The notes: a model not told the origin generated them from the letters alone. Counted from the first letter of the stretch, positions 42,950 through 52,419 are shown. The stretch: 64,000 nucleotides of DNA from Pseudoflavonifractor_A sp022772585 (GCF_052065415.1 NZ_JBQHUB010000011.1:15123-79122); one strand, 5' to 3'. Numbers and translations: made by a program.

Positions 42950-43501
42950 CTATTCCAGCTTCCGCTTTTTCTCCCACACCTGAAGCAGCGCCAGCGCCGC
43001 CAGGGCGCTCACCGTGCCGATGAGGGCCCCGGTCAGCACGTCGCTGGGATAGTGGACTCCCACGTAGAGCCGGGAAAAGCCCATCAAAAAAGCGGCGGCC
43101 AGAGCGGCGAGGCGCCAGCCCCTCCGGGACAGGGTACAAAACCAGGCCACGCCGGCGGCAAAGGCGGCGGTGGTATGGCCCGAAGGGAAAGAATTGGGGT
43201 CGCCGGTCTCCACAATGTGGACGAGCCCCTCCACCATCAGCCAGGGCCTGGGCCGCTGCACCAGCTGCTTGAGGATCACATTGGTACACAGCGCCCCGAT
43301 CATCAGTGCCAGCAGCGAGGCCGCTCCCGCCCGCCGGGTCCTCCGGAAGCACAGCAGCCCCAGGGAGAGCACGATCCATATCAGCCCCGCGTTGCCCAGG
43401 GCGGTATACCAGGTAAAAAACACTGTCAGCAGCGGGCCGCGCACCGTCTCCTGCAGCCAGAGCAGGATGGCGCCGTCCAGCGCCTGGAGCCAATCGGGCA
43501 T
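42950..43501 (-). CDS. PAP2-family lipid phosphatase
   Basis: The 183-aa protein has the three phosphatase motifs: KQLVQRPRP, PSGHTTAAFA, and SRLYVGVHYPSDV, within five or six membrane segments. It probably dephosphorylates undecaprenyl diphosphate or phosphatidic acid on the outer face. It is 76 bp downstream of the DUF4330 gene and may be co-transcribed with it. Confidence 0.88.
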   Translation of the reverse strand: MPDWLQALDGAILLWLQETVRGPLLTVFFTWYTALGNAGLIWIVLSLGLLCFRRTRRAGAASLLALMIGALCTNVILKQLVQRPRPWLMVEGLVHIVETGDPNSFPSGHTTAAFAAGVAWFCTLSRRGWRLAALAAAFLMGFSRLYVGVHYPSDVLTGALIGTVSALAALALLQVWEKKRKLE

Positions 43502-43577
43502 TGGGTCACTTCCCTTCTATTCTGTGGAAAATACGGAAGGGCGGGGGATCGTCCCCCGCCCTGTCTCCCGTGATTCT

Positions 43578-44099
43578 TTACTTGACGTCTTCCCACTTGC
43601 AGTCGGTGATCACGCCGTTGTTGAGCTCAAAATGGGTGGTCTTGACGGTGTGGGACTTGCCGATGCGCACCTCCTGGGTGCCCACCTCGTTCAGATCCCG
43701 GTTGGGGACCCTGGCCTCGATGGTAAAGGTCAGGTCCAGCAGATGATCCGCCATGGGCAGCACCAGCGCGCCGGTGGAGGACTGAATGCTCACGCTGTTG
43801 TCATGAGGTGCGGACATGACGCCCACCACATAGCCGGAGAGCATGTTGCCCGAAGCCATCAGCTGGTCGCCGCCATCCTGCTCCACATACTCACGCAGGT
43901 TCTCATAGACCTCCGGATACACGCCGTTGACCTGGACGGTATAGGTGATCTTGGCACTGCTTCCGCTGGCGCCGGGAAGGGTCCCGTTCTTACCCAGCAG
44001 CTTCAGGCCCACCACCGCCACGATAAGCACCAGCAGGATCAGGACGATCAGGTCCACGATATTGATCTTTCCAAACAGTCTGCCTTTTTCGTCTAACAT
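43578..44099 (-). CDS. DUF4330 family membrane-anchored protein
   Basis: The 173-aa protein begins MLDEKGRLFGKINIVDLIVL with one membrane segment and an extracytoplasmic beta-rich domain (KITYTVQVNGVYPEVYENLR, later TFTIEARVPNRDLNEVGTQE). DUF4330 proteins accompany polysaccharide or S-layer genes in Firmicutes. It is divergent from the GT4-CsaB gene at 44246, consistent with a cell-envelope role. Confidence 0.8.
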   Translation of the reverse strand: MLDEKGRLFGKINIVDLIVLILLVLIVAVVGLKLLGKNGTLPGASGSSAKITYTVQVNGVYPEVYENLREYVEQDGGDQLMASGNMLSGYVVGVMSAPHDNSVSIQSSTGALVLPMADHLLDLTFTIEARVPNRDLNEVGTQEVRIGKSHTVKTTHFELNNGVITDCKWEDVK

Positions 44100-44245
44100 C
44101 TTTTGCAGCCTCCGAGGTTGTCAATTGACAGAAATATGGTGTACAATAGACCATGTATCCCGTTCCTGTACAGGCCACGGGGTCTTGGATATTGTATCAT
44201 ACTTCCAGCAGCGGAACAAGTCTTTTTTCTTTGGGAGGTCTCCCC

Positions 44246-46477
44246 ATGAAAGTCATTCATCTCATCAGCGGCGGCGACAGCGGCGGCGCCAAGACCCACG
44301 TCCACAGCCTGCTCCAGAACCTGGCCAGGACCATCGACGTGACCATGGTCTGCTTTATGGACGGTCCCTTCGCCCAGGAGGCCCGGGAGCTGGGCATTCC
44401 CACCGTTATCTTTCCCGGCCGCAACCCGCACTCCACCTGCCGGAGGCTGCGGCAGTTCATCCTGGACGGCGGCTATCAGATCATCCACTGCCACGGCGCC
44501 CGGGGCAACCTGATGGGGGCCCTGCTGCGGCGCTCCACCGGATTGCCCGTGGTGACCACCGTCCACTCGGATTACCGGCTGGACTATCTGGGCCGCCCTC
44601 TGGCCCGGCTGATCTATGGAACCACCAACACCGTGGCCCTGCGTTTGCTGGACTACCGCATCGGCGTGTCGGACGCCATGACCGACCTGCTCATCTCCCG
44701 GGGCTTTGACCCGGACAGGCTCTTTACCATCTACAACGGCCTGGACTTCTCACCCCGGCCCGTGCCCATGGACCGCGCCTCCTACCTGCGCTCGGTGGGA
44801 CTGGAGGCCGACGACTCCTGCGTCATCGCCGGCATCGCCGCCCGGCTCAATCCGGTGAAGGACATCGCTACTCTCATCCGCGGCTTTGCCAAGGCCCACC
44901 AGACCTGCCCCCAGCTCCGCCTGCTCATCGCCGGCGACGGTGAGCAGCGGCAGATGCTGGGCCAGCTGGCCAGGGACCTGGGGGTGGAGAAGGAGGTCTG
45001 CTTCGCCGGCTGGATCTCGGACACTGACAGCTTCTACAACGCACTGGACATCAACACCCTCACCTCCCTGTCCGAGACCTTTCCCTACGCCCTGACCGAG
45101 GGGGCCCGGGCGGGGCTGCCCACCGTGGCCAGCCGGGTGGGCGGCGTGCCCTATCTCATTGAGGACGGGGTCACCGGCCTGCTCTTCCCCGCCGGAGACG
45201 CCGATGCCCTGGCCAGGCACCTGGTCTCCCTGGCCAGCGACGCCACCCTCCGCAGGCATCTGGGCCAGCGGCTTTACCAGAAGGCCAACGACGATTTCTC
45301 CCTGGAGGCCACCATCCAGCGGCAGCTCTCCATCTACGAGACCATCCTCCGCCGCCAGGAGCGGAAGCACGGCAAACGGGACGGGGTGCTGGTCTGCGGG
45401 GCCTACGGCCGGGGCAATGCCGGCGACGACGCCATTCTGGAGGCCATCGTGGCCGAGCTGCGGCAGCTGGACCCCGACCTGCCGGTCTGGGTGCTCTCCC
45501 GCAATCCTGAGAGCACCCGGCTCACCTACCGGGTCAATTCCATCTACACCTTCAACTTTCCCCGGTTCCTGCGCCGGATGGCCCATACCAGGCTCTACAT
45601 CAACGGCGGCGGCTCTCTGATGCAGGACGTGACCAGTCACCGCTCCCTGTTCTTCTACCTCTTCACCATTTCAGCGGCCAAGCGTCTGGGCAACAAGGTG
45701 CTCATGTACGGCTGCGGCATCGGCCCCATCCGCTCCCGGGCCAACCGCCTCCGGGCCGCCCGGGTCCTGCAGAAGCGGGTGGACGCCATCACCCTGCGGG
45801 ACACCCATTCCCGGGAAGAGCTGCGGGACATGGGGGTCACCGCGCCGGAGATCATCCTCTCCGCCGACCCCACCGTCATCCTGCCCGCCGCGCCCGCTCC
45901 GGTGGTGGACGGCATTCTGGAGCGGGAGGGGCTGGACCCCCAGGGCCGCTACATCGGCTTCACCCTCCGGCCCTGGCCCGGCTTCACCCAGGAGAAAGCG
46001 GATATCTTTGCCGCGGCCGCCGCCTATGCCTATGAGACCTACGGCCTCACCCCGGTCTTTCTCCCCATCGAAAGCCGGCTGGACCTGGGCGCCATCCGCC
46101 AGGCTACCGCCTCCCTCGCCTGTCCCTTCCACATCGTGGAGAGCACCGGCAGCTCCGCCCACACCATCGGCCTTTTCGCCCGGATGAAGGTGGTGGTCTC
46201 CATGCGCCTCCACGCTCTGGTCTTTGCCGCCAGCCAGGGTGTTCCCCTGGTGGGGGTGGTGTATGACCAGAAGATCAGCTCCTTCCTCTCCTACATCGGG
46301 CAGGACCTGTACACCGACCTCTCCGATCTGACGCTGGAGCGGCTCAAGGGGCAGATCGATGCCGCCTGCGCCCGGATGGAGGACCGCGTCTTTCTCACCG
46401 AGGGGGTGGACCGCCTGCGCCAGGTGGAACACCGCAATTCCGAGACGGCGGCCCGCCTGCTGGGCCTGCCCTCCTGA
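44246..46477 (+). CDS. csaB: Fusion of GT4 glycosyltransferase and CsaB-like polysaccharide pyruvyl transferase
   Basis: The ATG follows GGGAGGTCTCCCC. The 743-aa protein is two enzymes. Residues 1-375 form a GT4 glycosyltransferase (MKVIHLISGGDSGGAKTHV, LSETFPYALTEGARAGLPTV). Residues 387-743 form a pyruvyl transferase (GAYGRGNAGDDAILEAIV, YINGGGSLMQDVTSHRSLFF, VSMRLHALVFAASQG). CsaB adds ketal pyruvate to secondary cell-wall polymer, which anchors SLH-domain proteins. The fusion couples sugar transfer with pyruvylation on the inner membrane face. A second glycosyltransferase gene follows 35 bp later. No flippase or SLH gene is in the window. Confidence 0.85.
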   Translation: MKVIHLISGGDSGGAKTHVHSLLQNLARTIDVTMVCFMDGPFAQEARELGIPTVIFPGRNPHSTCRRLRQFILDGGYQIIHCHGARGNLMGALLRRSTGLPVVTTVHSDYRLDYLGRPLARLIYGTTNTVALRLLDYRIGVSDAMTDLLISRGFDPDRLFTIYNGLDFSPRPVPMDRASYLRSVGLEADDSCVIAGIAARLNPVKDIATLIRGFAKAHQTCPQLRLLIAGDGEQRQMLGQLARDLGVEKEVCFAGWISDTDSFYNALDINTLTSLSETFPYALTEGARAGLPTVASRVGGVPYLIEDGVTGLLFPAGDADALARHLVSLASDATLRRHLGQRLYQKANDDFSLEATIQRQLSIYETILRRQERKHGKRDGVLVCGAYGRGNAGDDAILEAIVAELRQLDPDLPVWVLSRNPESTRLTYRVNSIYTFNFPRFLRRMAHTRLYINGGGSLMQDVTSHRSLFFYLFTISAAKRLGNKVLMYGCGIGPIRSRANRLRAARVLQKRVDAITLRDTHSREELRDMGVTAPEIILSADPTVILPAAPAPVVDGILEREGLDPQGRYIGFTLRPWPGFTQEKADIFAAAAAYAYETYGLTPVFLPIESRLDLGAIRQATASLACPFHIVESTGSSAHTIGLFARMKVVVSMRLHALVFAASQGVPLVGVVYDQKISSFLSYIGQDLYTDLSDLTLERLKGQIDAACARMEDRVFLTEGVDRLRQVEHRNSETAARLLGLPS

Positions 46478-46512
46478 CCGCCGCCCCATCTCTGCCTCCG
46501 GAGGTCCTTTGA

Positions 46513-47598
46513 TTGAAACAGCTCCTTTGTATTTCCGACACCCCCTGGGCCGCCGTCCCCACCCGGACCCAACAGCTCATGGCCCGGCTCAGGGACGTTC
46601 AGATCCTCTATTTCGCGCCCCCCGCCCGCCGCGGGGACGACAGCTACAAAAAACCGGGCCGCCGGGTCCGCCCCGGCCTGATGGTCTACACCCTCCCTCC
46701 GGTGCTGGAGGCGGAGGAGCACAACCGTCTCCTCTTCCAGTCCAACCAGCGCAGGCTGTGCCGGTTCATCTGCCGGGCCATGGAGCTCCACGGCTTCCGG
46801 GAGCCTATCCTCTGGTGCTCCACCCCCCGGGCCGTCCACTTTCTGGACCGGGTGCCCTGCCGGGGGATCGTCTACGACTGTGCCCGGGACTGGTCCCACC
46901 TCCCCGACCGTTGGGAGAGCGACCTGACTCTGGCCGCCGACGTGGCCTTTGCCGCCTCGCCGGAGCTGGCCGACCACCTCTCCCCCTGCAGCGACAATGT
47001 GGCCCTGCTGCCCAACGGCGCCAACTACTCCATGTTCAGCCGCACGGATCTGGAGATCCCACTGGAACTGGCAGGACTGGACGCACCGGTGCTGGGCTAC
47101 TCCGGCACCCTCTGGCGGGACCTGGATCTGTCGCCCCTCCTCCGTGCCGCCCGGGAGCATCCTGACGCCGTTTTCCTTCTGGTGGGCCGGCGGGAACACA
47201 ATCCCCTCCTCCACCGGCTGGAAGAACTGCCCAACGTCCGCTTTCTGGGAGAAAAACGCCTGATAGAACTGCCCGAGTATCTGGGCCGGTTCGACGTGTG
47301 CCTCAGCCTGCTCCGCAGCCAGAGCCCGGATAACGACGTGCTCCCGCCCCGGATCTTTGAATACCTGTCCACCGGCAAGCCCATCGTATCCATGCTTGCC
47401 CCCGGACAGGTGGAGCCCTTCCCCGATGTGATCTACGGCGCCCATTCCCCGGCGGAGTTCTCCCAGCTCTGCGGCAGCGCCCTGGCCGAGACCGGCTCCT
47501 GGGCCCGGGAGCGCCGCCGGACCTATGGGGAGGCCGGCTCCTGGTCCCGCCGGGCCCAGGAGGTGGAACGCATCCTCACCACCATCGGCCTTTTCTGA
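46513..47598 (+). CDS. GT4-like glycosyltransferase, TTG start
   Basis: The TTG at 46513 follows GGAGG, and the 361-aa product begins KQLLCISDTPWAAVPTRTQQ. The C-terminal half has GT-B features: LGYSGTLWRDLDLSPLL, AVFLLVGRREHNPLL and PPRIFEYLSTGKPIVSM. It resembles TuaH/GT4 enzymes of cell-wall polymer synthesis. It is co-transcribed with the GT4-CsaB fusion and ends at a strong terminator that also overlaps the next gene's ribosome site. Confidence 0.8.
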   Translation: MKQLLCISDTPWAAVPTRTQQLMARLRDVQILYFAPPARRGDDSYKKPGRRVRPGLMVYTLPPVLEAEEHNRLLFQSNQRRLCRFICRAMELHGFREPILWCSTPRAVHFLDRVPCRGIVYDCARDWSHLPDRWESDLTLAADVAFAASPELADHLSPCSDNVALLPNGANYSMFSRTDLEIPLELAGLDAPVLGYSGTLWRDLDLSPLLRAAREHPDAVFLLVGRREHNPLLHRLEELPNVRFLGEKRLIELPEYLGRFDVCLSLLRSQSPDNDVLPPRIFEYLSTGKPIVSMLAPGQVEPFPDVIYGAHSPAEFSQLCGSALAETGSWARERRRTYGEAGSWSRRAQEVERILTTIGLF

Positions 47599-47621
47599 TA
47601 TTTCCGGTGCTAATCCCGCCG

Positions 47622-47656
47622 CCCCCGCCGTACAATACGGCGGGGGTGGTTTTTTG
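47622..47656 (+). terminator. Terminator after the glycosyltransferase operon, overlapping the next gene's start region
   Basis: CCCCCGCCGTA and TACGGCGGGGG form an 11-bp stem with loop CAA, followed by TGGTTTTTT. The GGGGGTGG part is also the only ribosome-site-like sequence for the phosphate permease. Confidence 0.8.
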
Positions 47657-47665
47657 TCTCTGTCC

Positions 47666-48682
47666 ATGCCGGCCTTTTTCCTCGCATTATCGCAATATCC
47701 GGCGCTGCTGCTCTTCAGCCTCCTGCTGCTGGCGGTGATCCTGGTCAACGGCTGGACCGACGCGCCCAACGCCATTGCCACCGCCGTGGCGTCTGGCGCG
47801 ATCTCCTTCCGGCGGGCCGTGGCCATGGCCGCCCTGTGCAACCTGGCCGGCGTGTCCTGCGCCGCCCTCTGGTGTCCTGCCGTGGCCATGACCGTGAGCG
47901 GCGCCGCCGACTTCGGCCGGAACCCCCACGTGGCCTGCGCCGCCCTGTGCGCCGCACTCTGTGCCGTGGCCCTGTGGGCTACGGCGGCCTGGTGGTTCGG
48001 CATCCCCACCAGTGAGAGCCACGCCCTGCTGGCCGCTCTGGCCGGGGCGGCTCTGGCCCTGCCCGGCGGATGGTCCAACCTCCGTGCCGGCCCCTGGGGG
48101 AGGGTGCTGCTGGGACTTGCCCTCTCCCTGGCGCTGGGGCAGCGGCTGGGCCGCCGGTGTGCCCGTTTTCTGGACAGCAATCCCCTGCCCTCCGCCGCTC
48201 TCCGTGCCGGACAAATAGGCTCCGCCGCCGCCATGGCCTTTCTCCACGGGGCCCAGGACGGGCAGAAATTCCTGGGGGTCTTTCTGCTGGGCTCCGCCCT
48301 CTCCCGGGGCCGGTGGGAGCCCGATGTGCTAGACTTCCCCCTCTGGCTCATCCTGCTGTGCGCCATGACCATGGCCCTTGGCACCCTGCTGGGAGGCCGC
48401 CGCATCGTGGAGAAGATCGGCCGGGAGCTGGTCCCCCTCTCCCCCGCCGCCGCTTTCGCTGCCGACCTGGGGGGCGGGGCGGCCCTGCTGGCCTGCACCC
48501 TTCTGGGCCTGCCGGTGAGCACCACCCACACCAAGACCGCCGCCATCCTGGGGGCGGGCACCGCCCTGGGCGGCCGGGCCAGCCGCTCCGCCGCACGCTC
48601 CATCCTGCTAACCTGGCTCTTCACCTTCCCCGGCTGCGGCGCCCTGTGCTTTGTGCTGGTGCGGATGTGGCTGCTGCGCTGA
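47666..48682 (+). CDS. pit: Inorganic phosphate transporter, PiT family
   Basis: The 338-aa protein has about ten membrane segments and the two PiT signatures: NGWTDAPNAIATAVASGAIS and the C-terminal LGLPVSTTHTKTAAILGAG. It would import phosphate with sodium or protons. I use the ATG at 47666; an in-frame TTG at 47654 is five bases after GGGGGTGG and is an alternative start. No PhoU-like partner is adjacent. The start region overlaps a terminator hairpin of the previous operon. Confidence 0.85.
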   Translation: MPAFFLALSQYPALLLFSLLLLAVILVNGWTDAPNAIATAVASGAISFRRAVAMAALCNLAGVSCAALWCPAVAMTVSGAADFGRNPHVACAALCAALCAVALWATAAWWFGIPTSESHALLAALAGAALALPGGWSNLRAGPWGRVLLGLALSLALGQRLGRRCARFLDSNPLPSAALRAGQIGSAAAMAFLHGAQDGQKFLGVFLLGSALSRGRWEPDVLDFPLWLILLCAMTMALGTLLGGRRIVEKIGRELVPLSPAAAFAADLGGGAALLACTLLGLPVSTTHTKTAAILGAGTALGGRASRSAARSILLTWLFTFPGCGALCFVLVRMWLLR

Positions 48683-48748
48683 TAAGGGGCTTTCTCTTGC
48701 ATCCCGGCCCTCCCTGTGCTATCATGGCCGGGAAAGTGAGTGATCACC

Positions 48749-49402
48749 ATGCGCTATGAAGCCGCCATTTTTGATCTGGACGGCACCCTGCTCAACACCC
48801 TGGACGACCTGGCCGACAGCGTCAACCATGCCCTTGCCGCCTGCGGCTATCCCGCCCGCTCCCGGGAAGAGGTACGGCAGTTCGTGGGCAACGGGGTGGC
48901 CCTGCTCATCCACCGCTCGGTGCCCGGGGGTACTCCCGCCGTGGAGGAGGAGCGCTGTCTGGAAGCGTTCCGGGCCCACTATCTCACCAATATGCGGCAC
49001 AAAACCGCTCCCTACCCCGGCATTCCGGACCTGCTGGACCGCCTGAACGCCGCAGGCTGCGCCGTGGCGGTGGTCTCCAACAAATTCGACCGGGCGGTGA
49101 AGGAGCTGTGCGCCGGCTACTTCGGCGGCCGGGTCCCCGTGGCCATCGGCGAGTCGTCCTCAGTGCGGAAAAAACCCGCCCCGGACACGGTATTCGCCGC
49201 TCTGCGGGAGCTGGACCTCCCCGCTTCCCGGGCCGTCTATATCGGTGACTCCGACGTGGATATCGACACCGCCCGCAATGCCGGCATGGACTGCATCTCG
49301 GTGTCCTGGGGCTTTCGGGACGTTCCCTTTCTCAAGGCCCACGGGGCCGCACGCATTGCGGACAGCCCCGCGCAGCTTTTCGAGCTGCTCATCGGAGAAT
49401 AG
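48749..49402 (+). CDS. gph: Phosphoglycolate phosphatase-like HAD hydrolase
   Basis: The 217-aa protein starts MRYEAAIFDLDGTLLNTLDD (HAD motif I), with VVSNKFDRAVKEL (motif II), KKPAPDTV (motif III) and YIGDSDVDIDTARNAG (motif IV). The cap domain is of the Gph type. A GTG three codons upstream (48740) is another possible start. It dephosphorylates phosphoglycolate or other small phosphoesters. Confidence 0.85.
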   Translation: MRYEAAIFDLDGTLLNTLDDLADSVNHALAACGYPARSREEVRQFVGNGVALLIHRSVPGGTPAVEEERCLEAFRAHYLTNMRHKTAPYPGIPDLLDRLNAAGCAVAVVSNKFDRAVKELCAGYFGGRVPVAIGESSSVRKKPAPDTVFAALRELDLPASRAVYIGDSDVDIDTARNAGMDCISVSWGFRDVPFLKAHGAARIADSPAQLFELLIGE

Positions 49403-49460
49403 GGATTTATCAGTGATTTTTTCCAGCGTATCCGGAATTTTCACCGACCAGCTATGAAAA

Positions 49461-49508
49461 AACGCCCCATTCCTGCGCACAATAAGAGCACTTATCAGGA
49501 AGGGGCGC
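49461..49508. terminator. Hairpin between gph and ypeB
   Basis: CGCCCCATTCCTG and CAGGAAGGGGCG form the stem around a long loop. On the minus strand it is followed by TTTTTTC. On the plus strand its right arm contains the GGAAGGGG ribosome site of ypeB, so it may also affect translation. Confidence 0.5.
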
Positions 49509-49514
49509 TTTGCT

Positions 49515-50882
49515 ATGAACGTTCATCTCCAGAATACCCGTGCCCGCGTGCGGCTGGTCAGCTTCCTCACTGCCGGCGTACTGGTGCTGGCAGGCTTCGC
49601 CATACAGGGCAGGATGCAGGCCAACCGGTACCGCCGCCTGCTGGACAAGACCTATGAATACGCCTTTGCCCAGCTGACCACCTCGGTCTCCGGGCTGGAT
49701 GCCGCGCTGCAGAAGGGAGTATACGCCACCTCGCCCACCCTGCTCTCCTCCCTGTGTACCGACGCCTTCAGCCAGGCGCTCTCCGCCCAGACCGCCCTGG
49801 GCTCTCTTCCCTACGGAAATGTGGAGCTGGAGCAGACCGCCGCCTTTCTGGCCAAAACCGGCGACTATGCCATGGCCCTCTCCCGCTGCGCCGGGCAGGG
49901 GCTCTCCGGGGAGCAGCGGGAGACCCTCCGCGCCCTGTCCGGACAGGCCTCCTCCCTCTCTCAGACCCTGCATGCCCTGGAGACCGACCTGTACGCCGGG
50001 ACTGTGTCCCTGGAGGATCTGGACGAGGCCCAGAGCCGGCTGTCCCGGGCCACTGAGGACGGCGCGCCCAACACTGCCGGTTCTTCCTTCCAGGAGATCG
50101 AGCACGAGTTCCCTGAGCTGCCCACCCTCATCTATGACGGCCCCTTCTCCGACCACATCGCAGACCGCTCTCCCCGGATGCTGGAGGGCGCGGAGGCTGT
50201 GAGCCGGGACGAAGCCCGGGCCAGAGCCGCCGCCTTCTTCGGGCTCTCTCCCGCTCTCTTCACCCCGGAGTCCGATGGGGCGGGACGCATCCCCACCTGG
50301 AGCTTCTCGGCGGCGGTGGACGGCGGGACGCTGTGGGTGGAGGTCACCAAGCAGGGCGGCCAGGTGCTGGAGGTCCTCAGCGACCGGCCCCTGGGCCCGG
50401 CAGTCCTCTCACGGGAGCGAGCCGTGTCCAGGGCCCGGGACTTTCTCTCCCGCAACGGCTATCCCGACCTGACCGAGACCTATTTTATCGACCAGGGGAA
50501 CGCCCTCACCATCAACTTTGCCCCGGAGGAGAACGGCGTCCTCTGCTACCCCGATCTGATCAAGGTGACGGTGGCGCTGGACAGCGGCTCTATCATCGGG
50601 CTGGAGGCCGGGAATTACCTGATGAACCACCAGCAGCGGCAGCCGGCTGCCCCGGCGGTCTCCCTGTCCAACGCCCAGACCATGGTCACCGATGGGCTGC
50701 GCGTCCTCTCCCACCGGCTGGCCATCATCCCCACTTTCGGCGAGAACGAGGTCCTCTGCCATGAATTCAAGTGTGAAAACGACGACGGACAGCACTATAT
50801 CCTCTATGTCAACGGCCAGACCGGCGCCCAGGAGCGCATCCTCATCCTGCTGGAGGATGAAAACGGCACGCTGGTGCTGTGA
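49515..50882 (+). CDS. ypeB: Germination protein YpeB
   Basis: The 455-aa protein has an N-terminal membrane segment (about 13-31), a helical domain and two C-terminal PepSY-like domains (VSRDEARARAAAFFGLSPAL, later LSRERAVSRARDFLSRNGYP). This is the layout of YpeB, which stabilises the spore cortex lytic enzyme SleB. It marks the organism as a spore former. In many genomes sleB lies directly upstream; here the upstream gene is gph and no sleB is in the window. Confidence 0.88.
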   Translation: MNVHLQNTRARVRLVSFLTAGVLVLAGFAIQGRMQANRYRRLLDKTYEYAFAQLTTSVSGLDAALQKGVYATSPTLLSSLCTDAFSQALSAQTALGSLPYGNVELEQTAAFLAKTGDYAMALSRCAGQGLSGEQRETLRALSGQASSLSQTLHALETDLYAGTVSLEDLDEAQSRLSRATEDGAPNTAGSSFQEIEHEFPELPTLIYDGPFSDHIADRSPRMLEGAEAVSRDEARARAAAFFGLSPALFTPESDGAGRIPTWSFSAAVDGGTLWVEVTKQGGQVLEVLSDRPLGPAVLSRERAVSRARDFLSRNGYPDLTETYFIDQGNALTINFAPEENGVLCYPDLIKVTVALDSGSIIGLEAGNYLMNHQQRQPAAPAVSLSNAQTMVTDGLRVLSHRLAIIPTFGENEVLCHEFKCENDDGQHYILYVNGQTGAQERILILLEDENGTLVL

Positions 50883-50885
50883 CAG

Positions 50886-50922
50886 AAAAAGAGCCGGCGC
50901 GGTATCCGCGCCGGCTCTTGGT
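50886..50922. terminator. Terminator between ypeB and rarA
   Basis: AAGAGCCGGCGCGG pairs with CGCGCCGGCTCTT around a four-base loop. It lies between convergent genes. Confidence 0.85.
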
Positions 50923-50942
50923 CTATCGTGACATTCCCCGTC

Positions 50943-52208
50943 TTATTTCTTTTTGATCTCGTCCCAATACCGCTTCGCGGCCTGCTCCGTCTTGTTCTCG
51001 GCATACTCGTAGTACTTCCGTCCCGCCAGCGCGTCGGGCAGGTACTGCTGGTCCACCCAGTGGTTGGGAAAATTATGGGGATAGAGATAGCCCTGCTCCC
51101 GCTCCATGCCCGCCGAGTCGGCGTGCTTATTCTGGAGGTGGCGGGGGTAATCTCCGGTCTTGCCCGCCTTTACGTCGGCCATGGCCAGGTCCAGCGCGAT
51201 GTGGCCGGAATTGGACTTGGGGGCGGTGGCCATGAGCACCGCCGCGTCCCCCAAGGGGATACGGGCCTCGGGCAGACCCAGCATATTGGCCGCGTCCACG
51301 CAGGCCTTGACGATGGGGATGATCTGGGGATAGGCCAGGCCCACGTCCTCGCAGGCGATGACCATCAGCCGGCGGCAAGCCGACACCAGATCCCCCGCCA
51401 CCAGTAGCCGGGCCAGATAGTGGCAGGCCGCGTCGGGGTCGGAGCCCCGGATGGACTTCTGGAGGGCCGAAAGGATATCGTAATGATCGTCCCCCTCCCG
51501 GTCGTACCGCATGGCGGAGCGCTGCGCTGCCGTCTCGGCGTCAGCGCGGGCGATGAAGCGGCCGCCCTCCTCCCGCCGGGCGGAGTTGACCAGCAGCTCC
51601 ACCGCGTTCATGGCCTTGCGCACGTCCCCTCCGCAGGCCTGGGCGATGTGCTCCACCACACCGTCCTCCCAACGGAGAGCCTCGCCGGAGCGCTCCTCCA
51701 TCAGCCGCAGGCCCCGGAGGATGGCGGGGGTCACGTCGGCGGCCTCCAGCGGCTTGAATTCAAAGACCGTGGCCCGGGAAAGCACGGCGTTGTACACATA
51801 GAAATAGGGATTTTCGGTGGTGGAGGCGATGAGGGTGATCTTACCGTTCTCCATGAACTCCAGCAGGGACTGCTGCTGCTTTTTGTTAAAGTACTGGATC
51901 TCGTCCAGATAGAGCAGCACTCCCTCGGGGGCCAGCATGGTGCCGATGTCGGCGATGATGTTCTTGATATCCGAGATGGAGGCCGTGGTGGCGTTAAGCC
52001 GGTGGAGGGGCCGGTTGGTCCGCCTGGCGATGATGTTGGCCACCGTGGTCTTTCCGGTGCCTGAGGGGCCGTAGAAGATCAGATTGGGGATGCTGCCGCT
52101 CTCAATGATCCGCCGCAGCAGGCCCTCCTCTCCCAGAATATGCCGCTGTCCCACCACCTCGTCCAGGCTGGCGGGCCGGATCTCGTCCGCCAAAGGGCGG
52201 TACGTCAT
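50943..52208 (-). CDS. rarA: Replication-associated recombination protein A (RarA/MgsA)
   Basis: The ATG follows AGGAGGTGTCTGCC; an upstream GTG overlaps the site and is rejected. The 421-aa AAA+ ATPase begins TYRPLADEIRPASLDEVVGQ and has FYGPSGTGKTTVANIIARR (Walker A), LLYLDEIQYFNKKQQQ (Walker B), STTENPYFYVYNAVLSRA and the C-terminal tetramerisation region (LVSACRRLMVIACEDVGLAY). It acts at stalled replication forks. It stands alone. Confidence 0.95.
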   Translation of the reverse strand: MTYRPLADEIRPASLDEVVGQRHILGEEGLLRRIIESGSIPNLIFYGPSGTGKTTVANIIARRTNRPLHRLNATTASISDIKNIIADIGTMLAPEGVLLYLDEIQYFNKKQQQSLLEFMENGKITLIASTTENPYFYVYNAVLSRATVFEFKPLEAADVTPAILRGLRLMEERSGEALRWEDGVVEHIAQACGGDVRKAMNAVELLVNSARREEGGRFIARADAETAAQRSAMRYDREGDDHYDILSALQKSIRGSDPDAACHYLARLLVAGDLVSACRRLMVIACEDVGLAYPQIIPIVKACVDAANMLGLPEARIPLGDAAVLMATAPKSNSGHIALDLAMADVKAGKTGDYPRHLQNKHADSAGMEREQGYLYPHNFPNHWVDQQYLPDALAGRKYYEYAENKTEQAAKRYWDEIKKK

Positions 52209-52363
52209 GGCAGACACCTCCTCATACGGTAAAATAGCGCGTCAATGTGTTTTTATATTCTAACACATGTTCGAGTGTCCGTAAAGGGGGCGCGCCGGTG
52301 GTTTTTCCCGCCTGCGGGCGGGGAATTTGTCCTCGCCGGACGGGCCGCCTGCCCCGCGGGCAA

Positions 52364-52400
52364 AAAATCCCCGGAGCGCCGTTTCAGCGCTCCGGGGATT
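52364..52400 (-). terminator. Terminator after the first stalk-domain gene
   Basis: AATCCCCGGAGCGC and GCGCTCCGGGGATT form the stem. The same sequence recurs at 53345-53382 after the paralogue. Confidence 0.8.
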
Positions 52401-52419
52401 GTGTCGACCACCAATAGGA

